Assembly (NCBI GenBank): GCA_031769625.1
Contig: JAUIMM010000188.1
Location: 11,275,001 to 11,339,000 of the forward strand
Length of the DNA stretch: 64,000 nucleotides
Reading direction: 5' to 3'
Source: Taudactylus pleione
Taxonomy: Eukaryota > Chordata > Amphibia > Anura > Myobatrachidae
In this document: piece by piece, positions 46,027 through 57,859 of the stretch
Position numbering within the stretch: the first letter of the stretch is position 1
How the letters are laid out: each line of letters begins with the position of its first letter
Made by a program: the position numbers and the translations under genes
Notes under the pieces: generated by a model
Told to the model about the DNA's origin: nothing
Seen by the model: the letters and a program-made list of their open reading frames with translations, nothing else
Database searches by the model: none

Positions 46027-47176
46027 ACTTCACAACATCACCTGCAAAATCCCCTGTACAACATCACCTGCAAAATCCCCCATACAACATTACCTGCAAA
46101 ATCCCCCATACAACATCACCTGCAAAATCCCCCATACAACATCACCTGCAAAATCCCCTATACAACATCACCTGCAAAATCCCCTATACAACATCACCTG
46201 CAAAATCCCCTATACAACATCACCTGCAAAATCCCCTATACAACATCACCTGCAAAATCCCCTATACAATATCACCTGCAAAAACCACTATACAAACTCA
46301 CCTGCAAAATCCACTATACAACATCACCTGCAGAATCCACGATACAAACTCACCTGCAAAATCCCCTATACAACATCACCTGCAAAATCCCCTATACAAC
46401 ATCACCTGCAAAAACCACTATACAACATCACCTGCAAAATCCACGATACAAACTCACCTGCAAAATCCACGATACAAACTCACCTGCAAAATCCACTATA
46501 CAACATCACCTGCAAAATCCACGATACAAACCTCACCTGCAAAATCCTCTAGACATCATCACCTGCAAAATCCCTTATACAACATTACCTGCAAAATCCC
46601 CTATACAACATTACCTGCAAAATCCTCTATACAGAATCACCTACAAAATCCCCTATACAGAATCACCTACAAAATCCCCTATACAACCTCACCTGCAAAA
46701 TCCACGATACAACCTCACCTGCAAAGTCCTCTAGACATCATCACCTGCAAAATCCCCTATACAACATTACCTGCAAAATCCCCTATACAACATCACCTGC
46801 AAAATCCCCTATACAACATCACCTGCAAAATCCCCTATACAACATCACCTGCAAAATCCCCTATACAACATCACCTGCAAAATCCCCTATACAACATCAC
46901 CTGCAAAATCCCCTATACAACATTACCTGCAAAATCCTCTAGACAACATCACCTGCAAAATCCCCTATACAACATCACCTGCAAAATCCTCTATACAACA
47001 TCACCTGCAAATTCCACTATACAACATCACCTGCAAAATCCCCTATACAACATCACCTGTAAACTCCCCTATACAACATTACCTGCAAAATCCTCTAGAC
47101 AACATCACCTGCAAAATCCCGTATACAACATCACCTGCAAAATCACCTATACAACATTACCTGCAAAATCCTCTAT
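46027..47176. repeat. 26-bp minisatellite, first block
   Basis: About 44 units of AACATCACCTGCAAAATCCC plus CTATAC. Variants CCACGATACAAACTC and CCTCTAGACATC cluster in particular stretches. Units of 26 bp cycle the frame, giving overlapping spurious frames of up to 473 codons. The array resumes after a SINE at 47521. Confidence 0.97.
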
Positions 47177-47520
47177 TTATTTATTTATTACCAGTTATTT
47201 ATATAGCGCACACATATTCCGCAGCGCTTTACAGAGAATTTTTGGCCATTCACTTCAGTCCCTGCCCCAGTGGAGCTTACAATCTATATTCCCTACCACA
47301 TGCTCACACACATACACACTAGGGTTAATTTTTGCTGGGAGCCAATTAACCTACCAGTATATTTTTGGAGTGTGGGAGGAAACCGGAGCACCCGGAGGGA
47401 ACCCACGCAAGCACAGGGAGAATATACAAACTCCGCACAGTTAAGGCTGTGGTGGGAATTGAACCCACGACCTCAGTGCTGTGAGGCAGTAACGCTAACC
47501 ATTACACCGTTTGTGCTGCC
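47177..47520 (-). mobile_element. Full-length V-type SINE inserted in the 26-bp array
   Basis: Minus-strand SINE. Tail: TTATTTATTACCAGTTATTTATATAGCGC at the left, in complement. Centre: GGAGTGTGGGAGGAAACCGG and GGGAGAATATACAAACTCC. Head: GTGGGAATTGAACCCACGAC (B-box complement) and CTGTGAGGCAGTAACGCTAA. Array text CTCTAT borders both sides (47171-47176, 47521-47526), the target duplication. Better preserved than the copy at 38305-38530. Confidence 0.92.
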
Positions 47521-47697
47521 CTCTATACAACCTCACCTGCAAAATCCCCTATACAACCTCACCTGCAAAATCCCCTATACAACCTCACCTGCAAAATCCC
47601 CTATACAACATCACCTGCAAAATCCCCTATATAACATCACCTGCAAAATCCCCTATACAACATCACCTGCAAAAATCCCTACAAAATCTCCTACAGA
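47521..47697. repeat. 26-bp minisatellite, second block
   Basis: Six to seven further units of the AACATCACCTGCAAAATCCC array, displaced by the SINE. Confidence 0.95.
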
Positions 47698-47752
47698 ATC
47701 AACACTTCCTTATGTTCTCCTATCAGGCAAAATACTGTATACACCACATACA

Positions 47753-47962
47753 CAGTGGCAGTTCTAGGCACGGGCTAGCAGGGCCGTTGCCCGGAGCGCA
47801 GCCCTGCCAGAACTCACCACCATCGCACGTCCGGCTGTGGAGAAAAACCCCGCCCTCCACCTTCCCGCTGGCGTTACTGGGTAAACGCTCACGGGGAGGG
47901 AAGGGGCGCAGCAGTGCAGAACGGGACGGCGCTGGGCGCATAGAAGCCTAGCGCCGGCCTTG
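47753..47962. mobile_element. hAT-type MITE (210 bp)
   Basis: Starts CAGTGGCAGTTCTAGGC and ends GCCTAGCGCCGGCCTTG, inverted repeats of hAT style. It is bounded by a perfect 8-bp duplication, CACATACA, at 47745-47752 and 47963-47970. No transposase. Confidence 0.88.
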
Positions 47963-48185
47963 CACATACACTGTAAGCCAGAAAAACTCATAACAAAAAT
48001 GTTGGCACACACCCAAGTAAATTGAAAGGGAGTTTTGTGGTGAGAGAGGAGGGGGAGGGTATAGCAGGAGAGGTCATTTCATATACTGTAGGTGCTTAAA
48101 AAGTGATGTCAGAGGTTTTTCATGTCATTTTCTGTATTGTTATTGTCATTTTGACGTTTTTCTTATTTTTTTGTCTAGTCTAATT

Positions 48186-49770
48186 TATTTATGTTTGTCA
48201 GTGTTTCTGTGTGCCTGCCTGTGGAGTGTGTGTGTGTGTTTATGTTTGTCAGTGTTTCTGTGTGCCTGCCTGTGGAGTGTGTGTGTTTATGTTTGTCAGT
48301 GTTTCTGTGTGCCTGCCTGTGGAGTGTGTGTGTGTTTATGTTTGTCAGTGTTTCTGTGTGCCTGCCTGTGGAGTGTGTGTGTGTTTATGTTTGTCAGTGT
48401 TTCTGTGTGCCTGCCTGTGGAGTGTGTGTGTTTATGTTTGTCAGTGTTTCTGTGTGCCTGCCTGTGGAGTGTGTGTGTGTTTATGTTTGTCAGTGTTTCT
48501 GTGTGCCTGCCTGTGGAGTGTGTGTGTTTATGTTTGTCAGTGTTTCTGTGTGCCTGCCTGTGGAGTGTGTGTGTGTCTGCCTGTGGAGTGTGTGTGTGTT
48601 TATGTTTGTCAGTGTTTCTGTGTGCCTGCCTGTGGAGTGTGTGTGTTTATGTTTGTCAGTGTTTCTGTGTGCCTGCCTGTGGAGTGTGTGTGTTTTTATG
48701 TTTGTCAGTGTTTCTGTGTGCCTGCCTGTGGAGTGTGTGTGTTTATGTTTGTCAGTATTTCTGTGTGCCTGCCTGTGGAGTGTGTGTGTTTATTTTTGTC
48801 AGTGTCTCTGTGTGCCTCCCTGTGGAGTGTGTGTGTTTATTTTTGTCAGTGTTTCTGTGTGCCTGCCTGTGGAGTGTGTATGTGTTTATTTTTGTCAGTG
48901 TTTCTGTGTGCCTGCCTGTGGAGTGTGTATGTGTTTATTTTTGTCAGTGTTTCTGTGTGCCTGCCTGTGGAGTGTGTATGTGTTTATTTTTGTCAGTGTT
49001 TCTGTGTGCCTGCCTGTGGAGTGTGTATGTGTTTATTTTTGTCAGTGTTTCTGTGTGCCTGCCTGTGGAGTGTGTGTGTGTGTTTATTTTTGTCAGTGTT
49101 TCTGTGAGCCTGCCTGTGGAGTGTGTGTGTTTATTTTTGTCAGTGTCTCTGTGTGCCTCCCTGTGGAGTGTGTGTGTTTATTTTTGTCAGTGTTTCTGTG
49201 TGCCTGCCTGTGGAGTGTGTATGTGTTTATTTTTGTCAGTGTTTCTGTGTGCCTGCCTGTGGAGTGTGTATGTGTTTATTTTTGTCAGTGTTTCTGTGTG
49301 CCTGCCTGTGGAGTGTGTATGTGTTTATTTTTGTCAGTGTTTCTGTGTGCCTGCCTGTGGAGTGTGTGTGTGTGTTTATTTTTGTCAGTGTTTCTGTGAG
49401 CCTGCCTGTGGAGTGTGTGTGTGTTTATGTTTGTCAGTGTTTCTGTGTGCCTGCCTGTGGAGTGTGTGTGTGTGTTTATTTTTGTCAGTGTTTCTGTGAG
49501 CCTGCCTGTGGAGTGTGTGTGTGTTTATGTTTGTCAGTGTTTCTGTGTGCCTGCCTGTGGAGTGTGTATGTGTTTATTTTTGTCAGTGTTTCTGTGTGCC
49601 TGCCTGTGGAGTGTGTATGTGTTTATTTTTGTCAGTGTTTCTAGTGCCTGCCTGTGGAGTGTGTGTGTTTATGTTTGTCAGTGTTTCTGTGTGCCTGTCT
49701 GTGGAGTGTGTGTTTATGTTTGTCAGTGTTTCTGTGGGCCTGCCTGTGGAGTGTGTGTGTTTATTTTTTA
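48186..49770. repeat. 47-51-bp minisatellite
   Basis: About 32 units of TTTATGTTTGTCAGTGTTTC plus TGTGTGCCTGCCTGTGGAGTG and a variable (TG)n. The TG tract makes unit length vary. Left units read TTTATGTTTG while those from about 48790 mostly read TTTATTTTTG. Cysteine-rich frames of up to 442 codons arise only because TG-rich text lacks stops. Confidence 0.97.
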
Positions 49771-49804
49771 TGTGTAGTTTGTGTTTTATAGGAATCATAA
49801 TTAA

Positions 49805-50405
49805 GGAGCTCATTCAGACCCGATCGCTAAGCAGCGTCCGCTCGCTCTTGCCGATAATAGCACATCTGCGAATGCATATGGTTCGCAATACGCACGCGCA
49901 AGCCAGTCTTAACGATCGGGAATCGAGCGCTCATTGCACACAGACTGGCCGCTACTTTGAGTGACAGATAGCGCCGTCTGTGGGTGGTAACAGGGGAAGG
50001 CGCTTGTGAACGGGGGAGTGGCTGTGCGAACGCAGGCGTGTCTGGGCGTCAGAACAGAGTTTAATGGGTGTGCATAATTAGCAAAGTCGTGTCACTGAAC
50101 ACGTCACTTGGTTGTTTTTTAGCCTGAACTGCTCGCAGTGCTTGCTGGAGGGTAGGGTCTATCACAAGCGCTGCGAGCAGCACCGATGGCCCTCGATGTT
50201 ACCGATTAAATACACACTTCCTGGAAATGACGTGTGCAGCGAGTGACAGGTGGGAGAATTTATAGTCCTGTGTACACTCACTGCCATCGCTCTCTAGGAC
50301 ACAGAGGGCGTCCTTACACCGCAAAGTGCGATCGCTTGATTTGCATACCCGGTCCCTTTTGCAAGCGGACGGCCGCTGCTTAGCGATCGGGTCTGAATGA
50401 GCTCC
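49805..50405 (-). mobile_element. C-related TIR transposon, copy C5 (601 bp)
   Basis: Starts GGAGCTCATTCAGACCCG and ends CGGGTCTGAATGAGCTCC, with TAA on both sides (49802-49804, 50406-50408). The interior follows C1 (GAGTGACAG, ACGCAGGCGTG, TGAACTGCTCGC..GCGAGCAG), but termini and many positions differ, marking a subfamily. Confidence 0.85.
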
Positions 50406-50408
50406 TAA

Positions 50409-50703
50409 GTTCCTACCAATAGAATGCTGTATAAAATCTAAAATCACCTGTTTTTTTAAATAGTCTATTAATTTGCGGATTTTTCAGTTGGTTTTGTAGT
50501 GGATTTCCAATTGGACTGTTAGTAAATGAGGGGATCCTGTAGTGGCCTATGGCAAAGTGTGTTTGCTCGATGGTTGATTTTGGTCGTGATTCGGTACTAT
50601 ACTCGATTTTTCCTTTAGTAAATCCCTGATTTGCAAAATCGACTGAAAATCACCTAGAAATGCACCAAAAAAGCCAAAATAGACCTTTAGTAAATATACC
50701 CCT
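50409..50703. repeat. AT-rich possible MITE arm, right
   Basis: Contains TTTGCAAAATCGACTGAAAA and ends TTTAGTAAATATACCCCT at about 50703, matching in inverse the text at 45829. See that entry. Confidence 0.4.
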
Positions 50704-50863
50704 ACATCTCTGTTTTGCCCTGCACAGCATAACCATCTGCACTAGTGCATCTGAACCAGAAGAGCAGACACCTACCCGCACAGATGAGGGTGCTGTAAGA
50801 TGGGTTTTGAAGACTGGCCTCTCCGACTGACAGCAGCTTAATCATTAATGTGGCTGCTATAAT

Positions 50864-51232
50864 GGTATGCAGTCGCGAAGCCGTTGGACGTAATCCCGAC
50901 AGCCGGCTTTCCCACTGCTTTATCCCGGCGAGGGTTAAATGACAGGCGTCTAAATCTAGACGCCTGGCATTTTCCCAACTCCGGGAGACCGGCGCCCGGC
51001 ATCCCGAACGAAGTGATGCCGAGCGCGGACAGCCGGCGGGGGGTTTTAGGCTTAGGCACTAAGAGGGGGGGGGGGGATTTGGGTTAGGCACTGGGGGGAA
51101 AGTTAGGGTTAGGCACCCCTAAGGGAGGGTTAGGGGGGAGAGGTTAAGTTAGTAAATACTTACCTGGGGACGATCAGGATTTTCACCCATGTCGGGCAGC
51201 CGCTGCGTCCGGCGGTAATTCATACCGATTCC
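50864..51232 (+). mobile_element. T-family MITE with telomere-like core, copy T-c
   Basis: Starts GGTATGCAGTCGCGAAGCCG and ends AATTCATACCGATTCC. It has a perfect 8-bp duplication, GCTATAAT, at 50856-50863 and 51233-51240. Shares the GGCGTCTAAATCTAGACGCC palindrome and GGTTAGG-type core with T-b. Confidence 0.88.
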
Positions 51233-51487
51233 GCTATAATATATATTACGCTTAATTGATATTTTCAGTCAGACAGCATCCGGAAAGAAAAATCCCATAA
51301 CATTTTTTTGAAAGGAAAAATAAGAGATTGTTTGTATTTAACTATATTTTATATGGTAAAGGCGACTTTCACATTAATATACCGTGCTGGTAATTCTAAT
51401 ATCAGTGCTTAGCTCTAGTGCAGCATAGAGAATAACCAGCACCGCACAGCTTGTTCCGCCCCTAGATCCCGTCAGCAGCGCACCTAC

Positions 51488-51652
51488 CTCAAGAGTGACG
51501 CTCTTTACATCCCCGATCTCGGGGCCGGACACTTTGAACGTGTGAGTCGATCCTTTGCCGAAAGTAAACTCGGAATCTTTGTCTGCGGCGGATTTCTTAT
51601 ACAGCTGCGTCTTGTTCAGTTTCCCTTTGGTTCCTTTCATTTGTATATAAAC
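51488..51652 (-). CDS. PLAT/LH2-domain gene, exon C (middle of the domain)
   Basis: Minus-strand 165-bp exon, 55 codons, phase 0 at both ends. The acceptor ATATTTAG precedes GTT at 51652. The donor is GAG then GTAGGT at 51487-51486, a near-consensus site. It encodes VYIQMKGTKGKLNKTQLYKK, then a segment with FTFGKGSTHTFKV, then EIGDVKSVTLE. These are the second to fifth strands of a PLAT domain: V-x-I-x-x-x-G-x-x-G, F-x-x-G-x-x-x-x-F, and G-x-(V/L)-x-x-(V/I)-x-(L/I). It joins exon B as GTSAR-VYIQ and exon D as VTLE-HDG without losing frame. It lies in ordinary intron sequence free of repeats. Confidence 0.9.
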
Positions 51653-52080
51653 CTAAATATGTAACATGACAGAATTCAGCATTTTACATAAACCCTGGGC
51701 TGGATGCACCACAGAACCCAGCAGTGTTAGGAGGCTAGAGTTTGTCTACCTGGACTACAGCACATTATCCTTGGATTATTTCTTTGCACGACAGACAGCG
51801 CATATATTCAGCCTATAAATTTATAGTGAAGAGTAAACCCAGCAGAACCATGGTGTGTCGCAGGGCGAGCATATGTAATATGGGCACAGAGAGATATAGA
51901 GTTGGGAAGTCTAATTCAAAGTGTAAAAACAAAGGTGACCAGTATTTCAGGGCTGTGTGTAAATGAGACCAGGTTGTACCTTGCACGGAAAATAAAGTAA
52001 ATTATATTTGCTCCCCCCTTACACCACGGCATGGTTAGGTCAGACCAGGGATAAAGTGGGCAGGAAAGGGGTGGAACTGA
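51653..52080. other. Intron sequence
   Basis: No element, RNA gene or exon recognised between exon C and element H6. Confidence 0.5.
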
Positions 52081-52571
52081 GGCCCTTATTCAGAGCTGGA
52101 TGCTCTTTGAGAGCGCTCGCTCTGAGTCAGGGCGTCCCTGTTTTTTTTTTTTTAAAGACAGCCTCCTGGCCGCTCGCATAGCTGTGGGTGACCACCCACA
52201 GCTTTAGCGAGCGGCCAGGTGATGGTCTTGTGGTAGGGTCTAGTTCCCGCAAACCCCAGTGAGCTTTTGGCTCTAATAGAGCCGGAAGCTCACCACTGAC
52301 ATCACTCGTGATGTCAGTGGGGCCGCCCCCAAACGGCAGGCGTTCCTTCGGGAACGCCTCCCTTTGGCCAGCCACCCCCCCTACCCGCCTCCAAAACGGG
52401 GCAAGCTGTCAATCACAATCGACAGCTGCCCCGCTTTGGTGAGAGACCCGTCGCTGGCCGGGTCTCGCGCATGCCCACGGCGGAGCCGGCTCCGGCGTGC
52501 GCATGCTCAGTGGGGGACCATCGACCCGCTTGCGAGCGCTGTGCGCTCGCGAACGGGTCTGAATCAGGCCC
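52081..52571 (+). mobile_element. H-family serial-hairpin transposon, copy H6 (491 bp)
   Basis: Starts GGCCCTTATTCAGAGC and ends GGGTCTGAATCAGGCCC. Flanks TGA and CGA differ only by a change expected from CpG decay. The hairpin equivalent to H5's 17-bp stem here reads GTGAGCTTTTGGCTCT with AGAGCCGGAAGCTCAC (about 52259-52293). The GATGGTC stem is partly lost. Lies in the intron between exons B and C. Confidence 0.88.
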
Positions 52572-53032
52572 CGAGTTCCGTCACCTCTAATGGTAAATGG
52601 GGTGGTACTGAGTTCCGTCACCTCTAATGGTAGGTGGGACTAGTTCCACGTCCACCAAGTCCCTGCACAGAAGTCCCACAGACAGAGAGCCACTCACTGT
52701 CTGCCTACGGAGGCTCAATTTCTTCAGAGGTCTCTCATTTCAGAGAAACCAGCATATAGGTAAGGAAAGAATCAAACGAAGGCAATACATAAAGGTTGCA
52801 AAAATACATTGGGCATCCAAATGACATAGACTAGTTTGTGGGGACCCCATAAATAAAACTCAGAGACACGGCAGAGAAATGAGACTGATGATATAGAATG
52901 GCGGGAAAGATGGGCTCCACCACCTCTCCAGGACCACTTTAAGCCCTGGGTCAGACACAAACCTGCGCCCTTTCGCTAGACTTGCTCCTTACGCCAAATG
53001 AGGCCTATTGTCTCTAATGTAACGCGGCTCAC
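52572..53032. other. Intron sequence
   Basis: A short direct repeat, GAGTTCCGTCACCTCTAATG, occurs at about 52573 and 52611. Nothing else recognised. Confidence 0.5.
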
Positions 53033-53158
53033 CCTGGCGCTGGTTCCACACCGTTTCTTCTCTCCCGTCTTCACCACCACTTTGTACAGCACGTTTTTAG
53101 CCCGCGTAGTGCCATGTTGGGAGCCGGATCTGCCGAATCGGCCGCTGTCTGAGCGTTT
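53033..53158 (-). CDS. PLAT/LH2-domain gene, exon B (start of the domain)
   Basis: Minus-strand 126-bp exon, 42 codons, phase 0 at both ends. The acceptor TTCATTTACAAG precedes AAA at 53158. The donor is AGG then GTGAGCC at 53032-53031. It begins with a serine/arginine/glycine-rich linker (KRSDSGRFGRSGSQHGTTR) and then NVLYKVVVKTGEKKRCGTSA. This is the first PLAT strand and loop, matching the Y-x-V-x-V-x-T-G-x-x-x-x-x-G-T-x-A pattern. It continues directly into exon C. Together exons B, C and D give one complete PLAT domain of about 120 residues. Confidence 0.88.
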
Positions 53159-53601
53159 CTTGTAAATGAAAGCAAAAACATTTAAAAATATATATTTATT
53201 TTATAATCATAAACAATATAACTTACACAATATCTTACTATATAACATTGCAGCGATACTGACACCCTATAAAGCGTATTGAGAAGAGCATCGTCTCACA
53301 TTACTGAAATGGAGTCACCTATGCACAACAGAAGCAGCCATTTTATAGGCTGAACCAACATCAATAAGAAGACAGTGATGAGGTGCGCAATGCCTCAATG
53401 ATGCCCCAATGATGTCGCTAGTTTTATTTAATTGATAGGCTACACTATCAACAATATTGGTGCAGACACAGGTGCTGCACCTTCAGATCACTTTTTTGGC
53501 TTAAATGTGCCATTCAACAACTTTTACTAAGTACATTGCTAGGGTAAGACACAAAATGGCTGCCTCCAATGCAGCCAATGTACTTTACAAACCTGACATC
53601 A
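53159..53601. other. Intron sequence
   Basis: AT-rich near 53180-53260; no element or exon recognised. Confidence 0.5.
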
Positions 53602-54244
53602 GGGGCCAAATGTAATAGGGTGAGGGCTTAGAAAATGTGAGAGTTTAAATCGTGAGTTTTTTTTTTTCCTGTTCTTGTCAGGGGCGTTTCTAGAGAGGAG
53701 GGGGCCCGTGTGTAGTCTCCGACACGGGCCCCCTCCTCTCCACCCGGCCGCGCACTGAGCTGTGCGCGGCCACCGCCGGAGTTTTAGACTCTGGGCACTA
53801 GAGTGCGCCCAGAGTCTATAGTGTATGCACAGGTCACCGGGAAAATGGCCGCGGCGGCCATTTTCCCTGTACTGCGCATGCGCAAACGATGGGAAAAATA
53901 GGATTTTGGTACTTACCGATAAATCCCTTTCTCCGATTCCACAGGGGACACTGGAGTTCAAGACAGTGGGGTATAGACGGTGGTAGAGCAGAGCCTGGCA
54001 CTTTAAATAATCTAGAAGTGTGACTGGCTCCTCCCCCTCTATGCCCCATCAGCCCCAGTTTAAGAACTGAGCCCGAGAGGAGACGGAGGACAACAGAAAA
54101 ATTAGGAAAAGGAAAAGACCACAGAACGGAACAAGACCGACTGAAGGAGAACAAAGGAACCCATTGCAGGGAAACCATGCAGTCACACAACCATAGAAGG
54201 AACCAAACAAAACAGCAAGTACGCAGCGCTGGGCGGGCGTCCAG

Positions 54245-54344
54245 TGTCCCCTGTGGAATCGGAGAAAGGGATTTATCGGTAAGTACCAAAATCCTATTTT
54301 CTCCTTCATCCACTAGGGGACACTGGAGTTCAAGACAGTGGGGA
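54245..54344. repeat. Internal complementary region of the non-autonomous DIRS
   Basis: CCCCTGTGGAATCGGAGAAA through GGTAAGTACCAAAATCC is the complement of the left outer edge. CTCCTTCATCCACTAGGGGA onward is the complement of the right outer edge. The two lie back to back. Confidence 0.88.
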
Positions 54345-55924
54345 CGTCCCAAAGCCAACCTCCTGGGTGGGAAGCGCGGAGAACTTGCTGACCCCTTGGC
54401 CAAACCAAAACAGGGACCGCAAAGAACCATAGGCCCAGCGGAAGCTGAGGATTAAGTGTCGTAGAGCACAGGAGACAAACACCACTCCTTGCTAAACAGT
54501 CATAGAAACTTCCATAACGTACAGGTTAAGTCAAAAGGAACAGAACGGCTGGCGAGAGAACAAAGACAGTTGAGAAACGTCAGAACCAGTAATCTCAACT
54601 GAAATAGACCAAACCGGACCGTTGGCAGCCGAGAGCCCCAACAAGAATCCATAGAAGGGCCGTAAACAAGAAGAAACTCGAGAAACCGTACTAGAGGCTA
54701 TACAGGAAGCTGCAACAGGTGCAGACAGCAGAATCCCAGCACAGCTGGACATAAATCGTATATACAGAAGTATAACAATATCAATATACAGAGCTAAACT
54801 TGTCCACAGACTCCAAACAGAGTATGCAGGGAGTCAAAAGACTAGACCGAACAGTCGCCCTGAACCCTCCTTGAGGTCCAACTACAACAAAGTTGTTAAC
54901 CAGCGGAAGGGTTAGGCCATAGAAGTCTCCAAAGAGTGGAGATCCCACTGGGCCTGAGACTGAGTCGAAATAGAGATTATTGAGACTACAAGACCCTTCA
55001 GAGGGTCAGACAGCAGTACATCCCATACTGAAAACAGGGATAAAACAGCAACTGAAACGCTGCCGCTAAAAAGAAAACAACTTCCAACATGATGGAAGTG
55101 CCTAGTCAGTACCAACTGCTGGCCCGAACCCTACCAGTAAAAGAGCACGAATGCAACAGTCAACCAGGGAGAGCTACCAATATAGGGAAGCATCCAGTCA
55201 GCAAGGCTAGAGCACTAGGACAACCATGAAAGTACCCGTCAGGTACCTGTCAGTGTGATCAAATATCAACAGATATAGAACAGAAAGCCCAACCAGGCCC
55301 CCTGCGTGGAACATAGTGACTGTTACACATCTATGTAAAGATGTGCACTAGCCCATAGGTGCGCTTCGGTCCATAACCCCAACAGATTCTAGTAGATAGT
55401 GTCACTAATCCAATGTTGTAACGATGCACCCACACACCAGGAAAACTCTAAAGTGTAGAGCCAACTGATTAAAAGAGTGGATGGCTGCTAGGACAGCAGC
55501 TAGGGTGCATTAGGGAGAATAACACTATGTATGTCAGGTTGCATGAAAAATGAGCCTCTTCCTAGGCATCAGTGAGGTATGCTCTTACCTTTGAGCGACC
55601 AGAATCCCTCTGGACGCTATGTAGAATGTCACTGACCTTTACCAACACACAGCAACCTGCCACGTTAGGAATAGAGAGTAGCTTCAGTGGGCCAAGACCA
55701 ATGCTCTACAGCACGGACATCCATCTGGAGATGTGCAGCATAAAATACTGTGGAAACTAGCAAAATGTTAGTGGAGACAAGAAAGTCGTAGAACAGGACT
55801 CTATACTTGAGCCTGTTCCATAAGGGATGTGTATCTGTATAGTCGTGTTAGACCATACATATACCCCTAAAACGGTCCGCTAGTGTAAGTCCTTACATAA
55901 ATATGTATAATGGTGAAGTGCGTA

Positions 55925-56100
55925 TTATGCCCACCAATCTAATACCACCCAGGCATTCGATCCTGGGACCCTTCTGTTACTGGTGTACTCGCCTTATCAG
56001 GTGAGCCATTTTATCTCCAGATGAACCCGTTTTTGAAGTGGGAATCAAAAAGACGACCTCAATGCTGTGAGGCAGTAATACCACCGCACTAGCCGCGCAT
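55925..56100 (-). repeat. SINE-like fragments
   Basis: At 56040-56098, CTCAATGCTGTGAGGCAGTAATACC is a minus-strand V-type SINE head. At about 55930-56015 a second tRNA-like segment reads, on the minus strand, TGGCTCACCTGATAAGG, then a B-box-like GGATCGAATGCC. Both are short and decayed. Confidence 0.55.
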
Positions 56101-57593
56101 CACTAACTTCCTCTTGTATGAGCCACCGAATGGAGCACAGAAGATATAAATCTATATAGATGCACATATGCATACCCTCTAACGTGAGCACAGAATGAAA
56201 AAAGGTTTTAAGATCAGCCTATAATGTAGTATATGGTTTTCACATATATGCATGGGAAGAGTACTGCTCCTCTCAAAGGTAAGCCAATGTGAGGCATAAG
56301 CCTGGGGAAGTGACCCAAAAAAAGAGCTAACCCTGAGTGAAGGGTATGCTATAACCATAAGTTCTGGCCACAGCACCAGAACAGTGGCTAATACTATACA
56401 TTTAGGCAAGGTAGCTAGTATACCATGAGATAGCTCAGACTTTAGATGAAGCTAGGCACCCTTTGTGATAGATGCGGTGAGGCAGTTCCAAGGGGAAGTC
56501 TGACAGGGGGTAATAGCAGGCGCTGCAATTGGCAGGACTGTGTCTCGTGAGCACAGCGCTACTAGCCGGGATGTGCACCAGCTGAATAACTGGCCCCTCT
56601 CAGAACCTCATAACGCGGTGTTATAGTTCAAAAATAAAAGGGGATTGGGCTAGTTCCCATTCTGCTAGCAAACCAGCCATCACTATACTCCTGTCATCCA
56701 GTGACAGGCATCCCTACCGTTTGCGCTGAAGGACTCCCAGCGTGGGATGTGGAGGGGATAGGAGACCACGCTAAAGCACTCCCTGCTGCAGGTAGTGCCT
56801 AAGCTATACTACCTGCGTGCAGGAGATGACAGTAATATTTCTAAATAAGAACATGAGCAATAATTAAGAAGAGCCATGAAATGAACGGAGCCCAAGGACA
56901 AAATTCACCCCAGCCTGTGTATGTTCTATAACTACTGTCCTTAGAAGGGAAGCAGGGGGCGCTGGAATACCGCTCTGAGTGTGCGAAGTGTCACACTCCA
57001 GTCAGCACAGCGCTGCTAACCCCATTAATAGAACTGACACTACTTATATCGGCAGGTGGCTCTAGGCCTTCATGATATGAAGTGTACACAAGGGCCCCTT
57101 AGAGACTAATTTTATTGAGATATGCGACAATAATATGGAGTACCAGAATTGATATTGAGAAGGGTACCTGTACTTAAGGGTACCTGTACTTAGACATATA
57201 ACGCGTTTGTCATCCCAAGTATTCATACAAGGAATGGGTGTCTAATAAGTTTGCTACCAAGTAATAATAGGTCCTCTGAACAGGGCGCTGTAGATATAGA
57301 CTGACGGAAACCGAACTATAACCCCAGGAGGGTGTAAGTACGTATCTTTATATACATTTGTGGACATACAAGAAGGCCCCAGGACATGTCCATACTGGAA
57401 GCAATGCCTAAGAGTATCACTATGTAAGCCGCATCACATGACTAGTTTATAGAGCACCATATAATATGTATGGAACTAGCCTACAGCTTCTGGTAAGCCC
57501 AGGCGGCTTTCGCATGCGTGGAATTATAGGTAAACCTAATGATAGTGGAAGTATAGGCATACCTACACATATACATAAATATATATATGAATG

Positions 57594-57596
<3 letters not shown>

Positions 57597-57625
<29 letters not shown>
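57597..57625. repeat. (AC)n microsatellite
   Basis: About 14 CA dinucleotides inside the DIRS interior. Confidence 0.95.
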
Positions 57626-57821
57626 ACTCAAACCCCAAGGAGAGATAGTGTAAAGCGGAGTTATTGTACCAACTAGCGCATCAGGAGAGCCAGCAACCAA
57701 TCGCAGCCTCCTTCTTTCAATATGCTAGGTATCCGACATAAAACTGATAAGAACAGATCCTACCTCTGCTCTTATGGTAAGGCTAAGAAGCGATATCCAC
57801 ATATGGATACGCGTACCTCAT

Positions 57822-57826
<5 letters not shown>

Positions 57827-57855
<29 letters not shown>
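57827..57855. repeat. (AT)n microsatellite
   Basis: About 14 AT dinucleotides followed by TATG/CATA-rich text and ACACAC. Confidence 0.95.

Positions 57856-57859
<4 letters not shown>

Noticed and set aside
46023..47444. 473-codon frame
   Set aside because: A 26-bp array cycles through frames and then runs into a reverse-strand SINE; no gene features.
48171..49499. Cysteine-rich 442-codon frame resembling a secreted protein
   Set aside because: All three frames of the TG-rich array are open with similar cysteine-rich text, as expected from composition alone.
53834..54430. 198-codon minus-strand frame
   Set aside because: It spans hAT sequence, the DIRS terminal repeat and the internal complementary region, all non-coding by structure.
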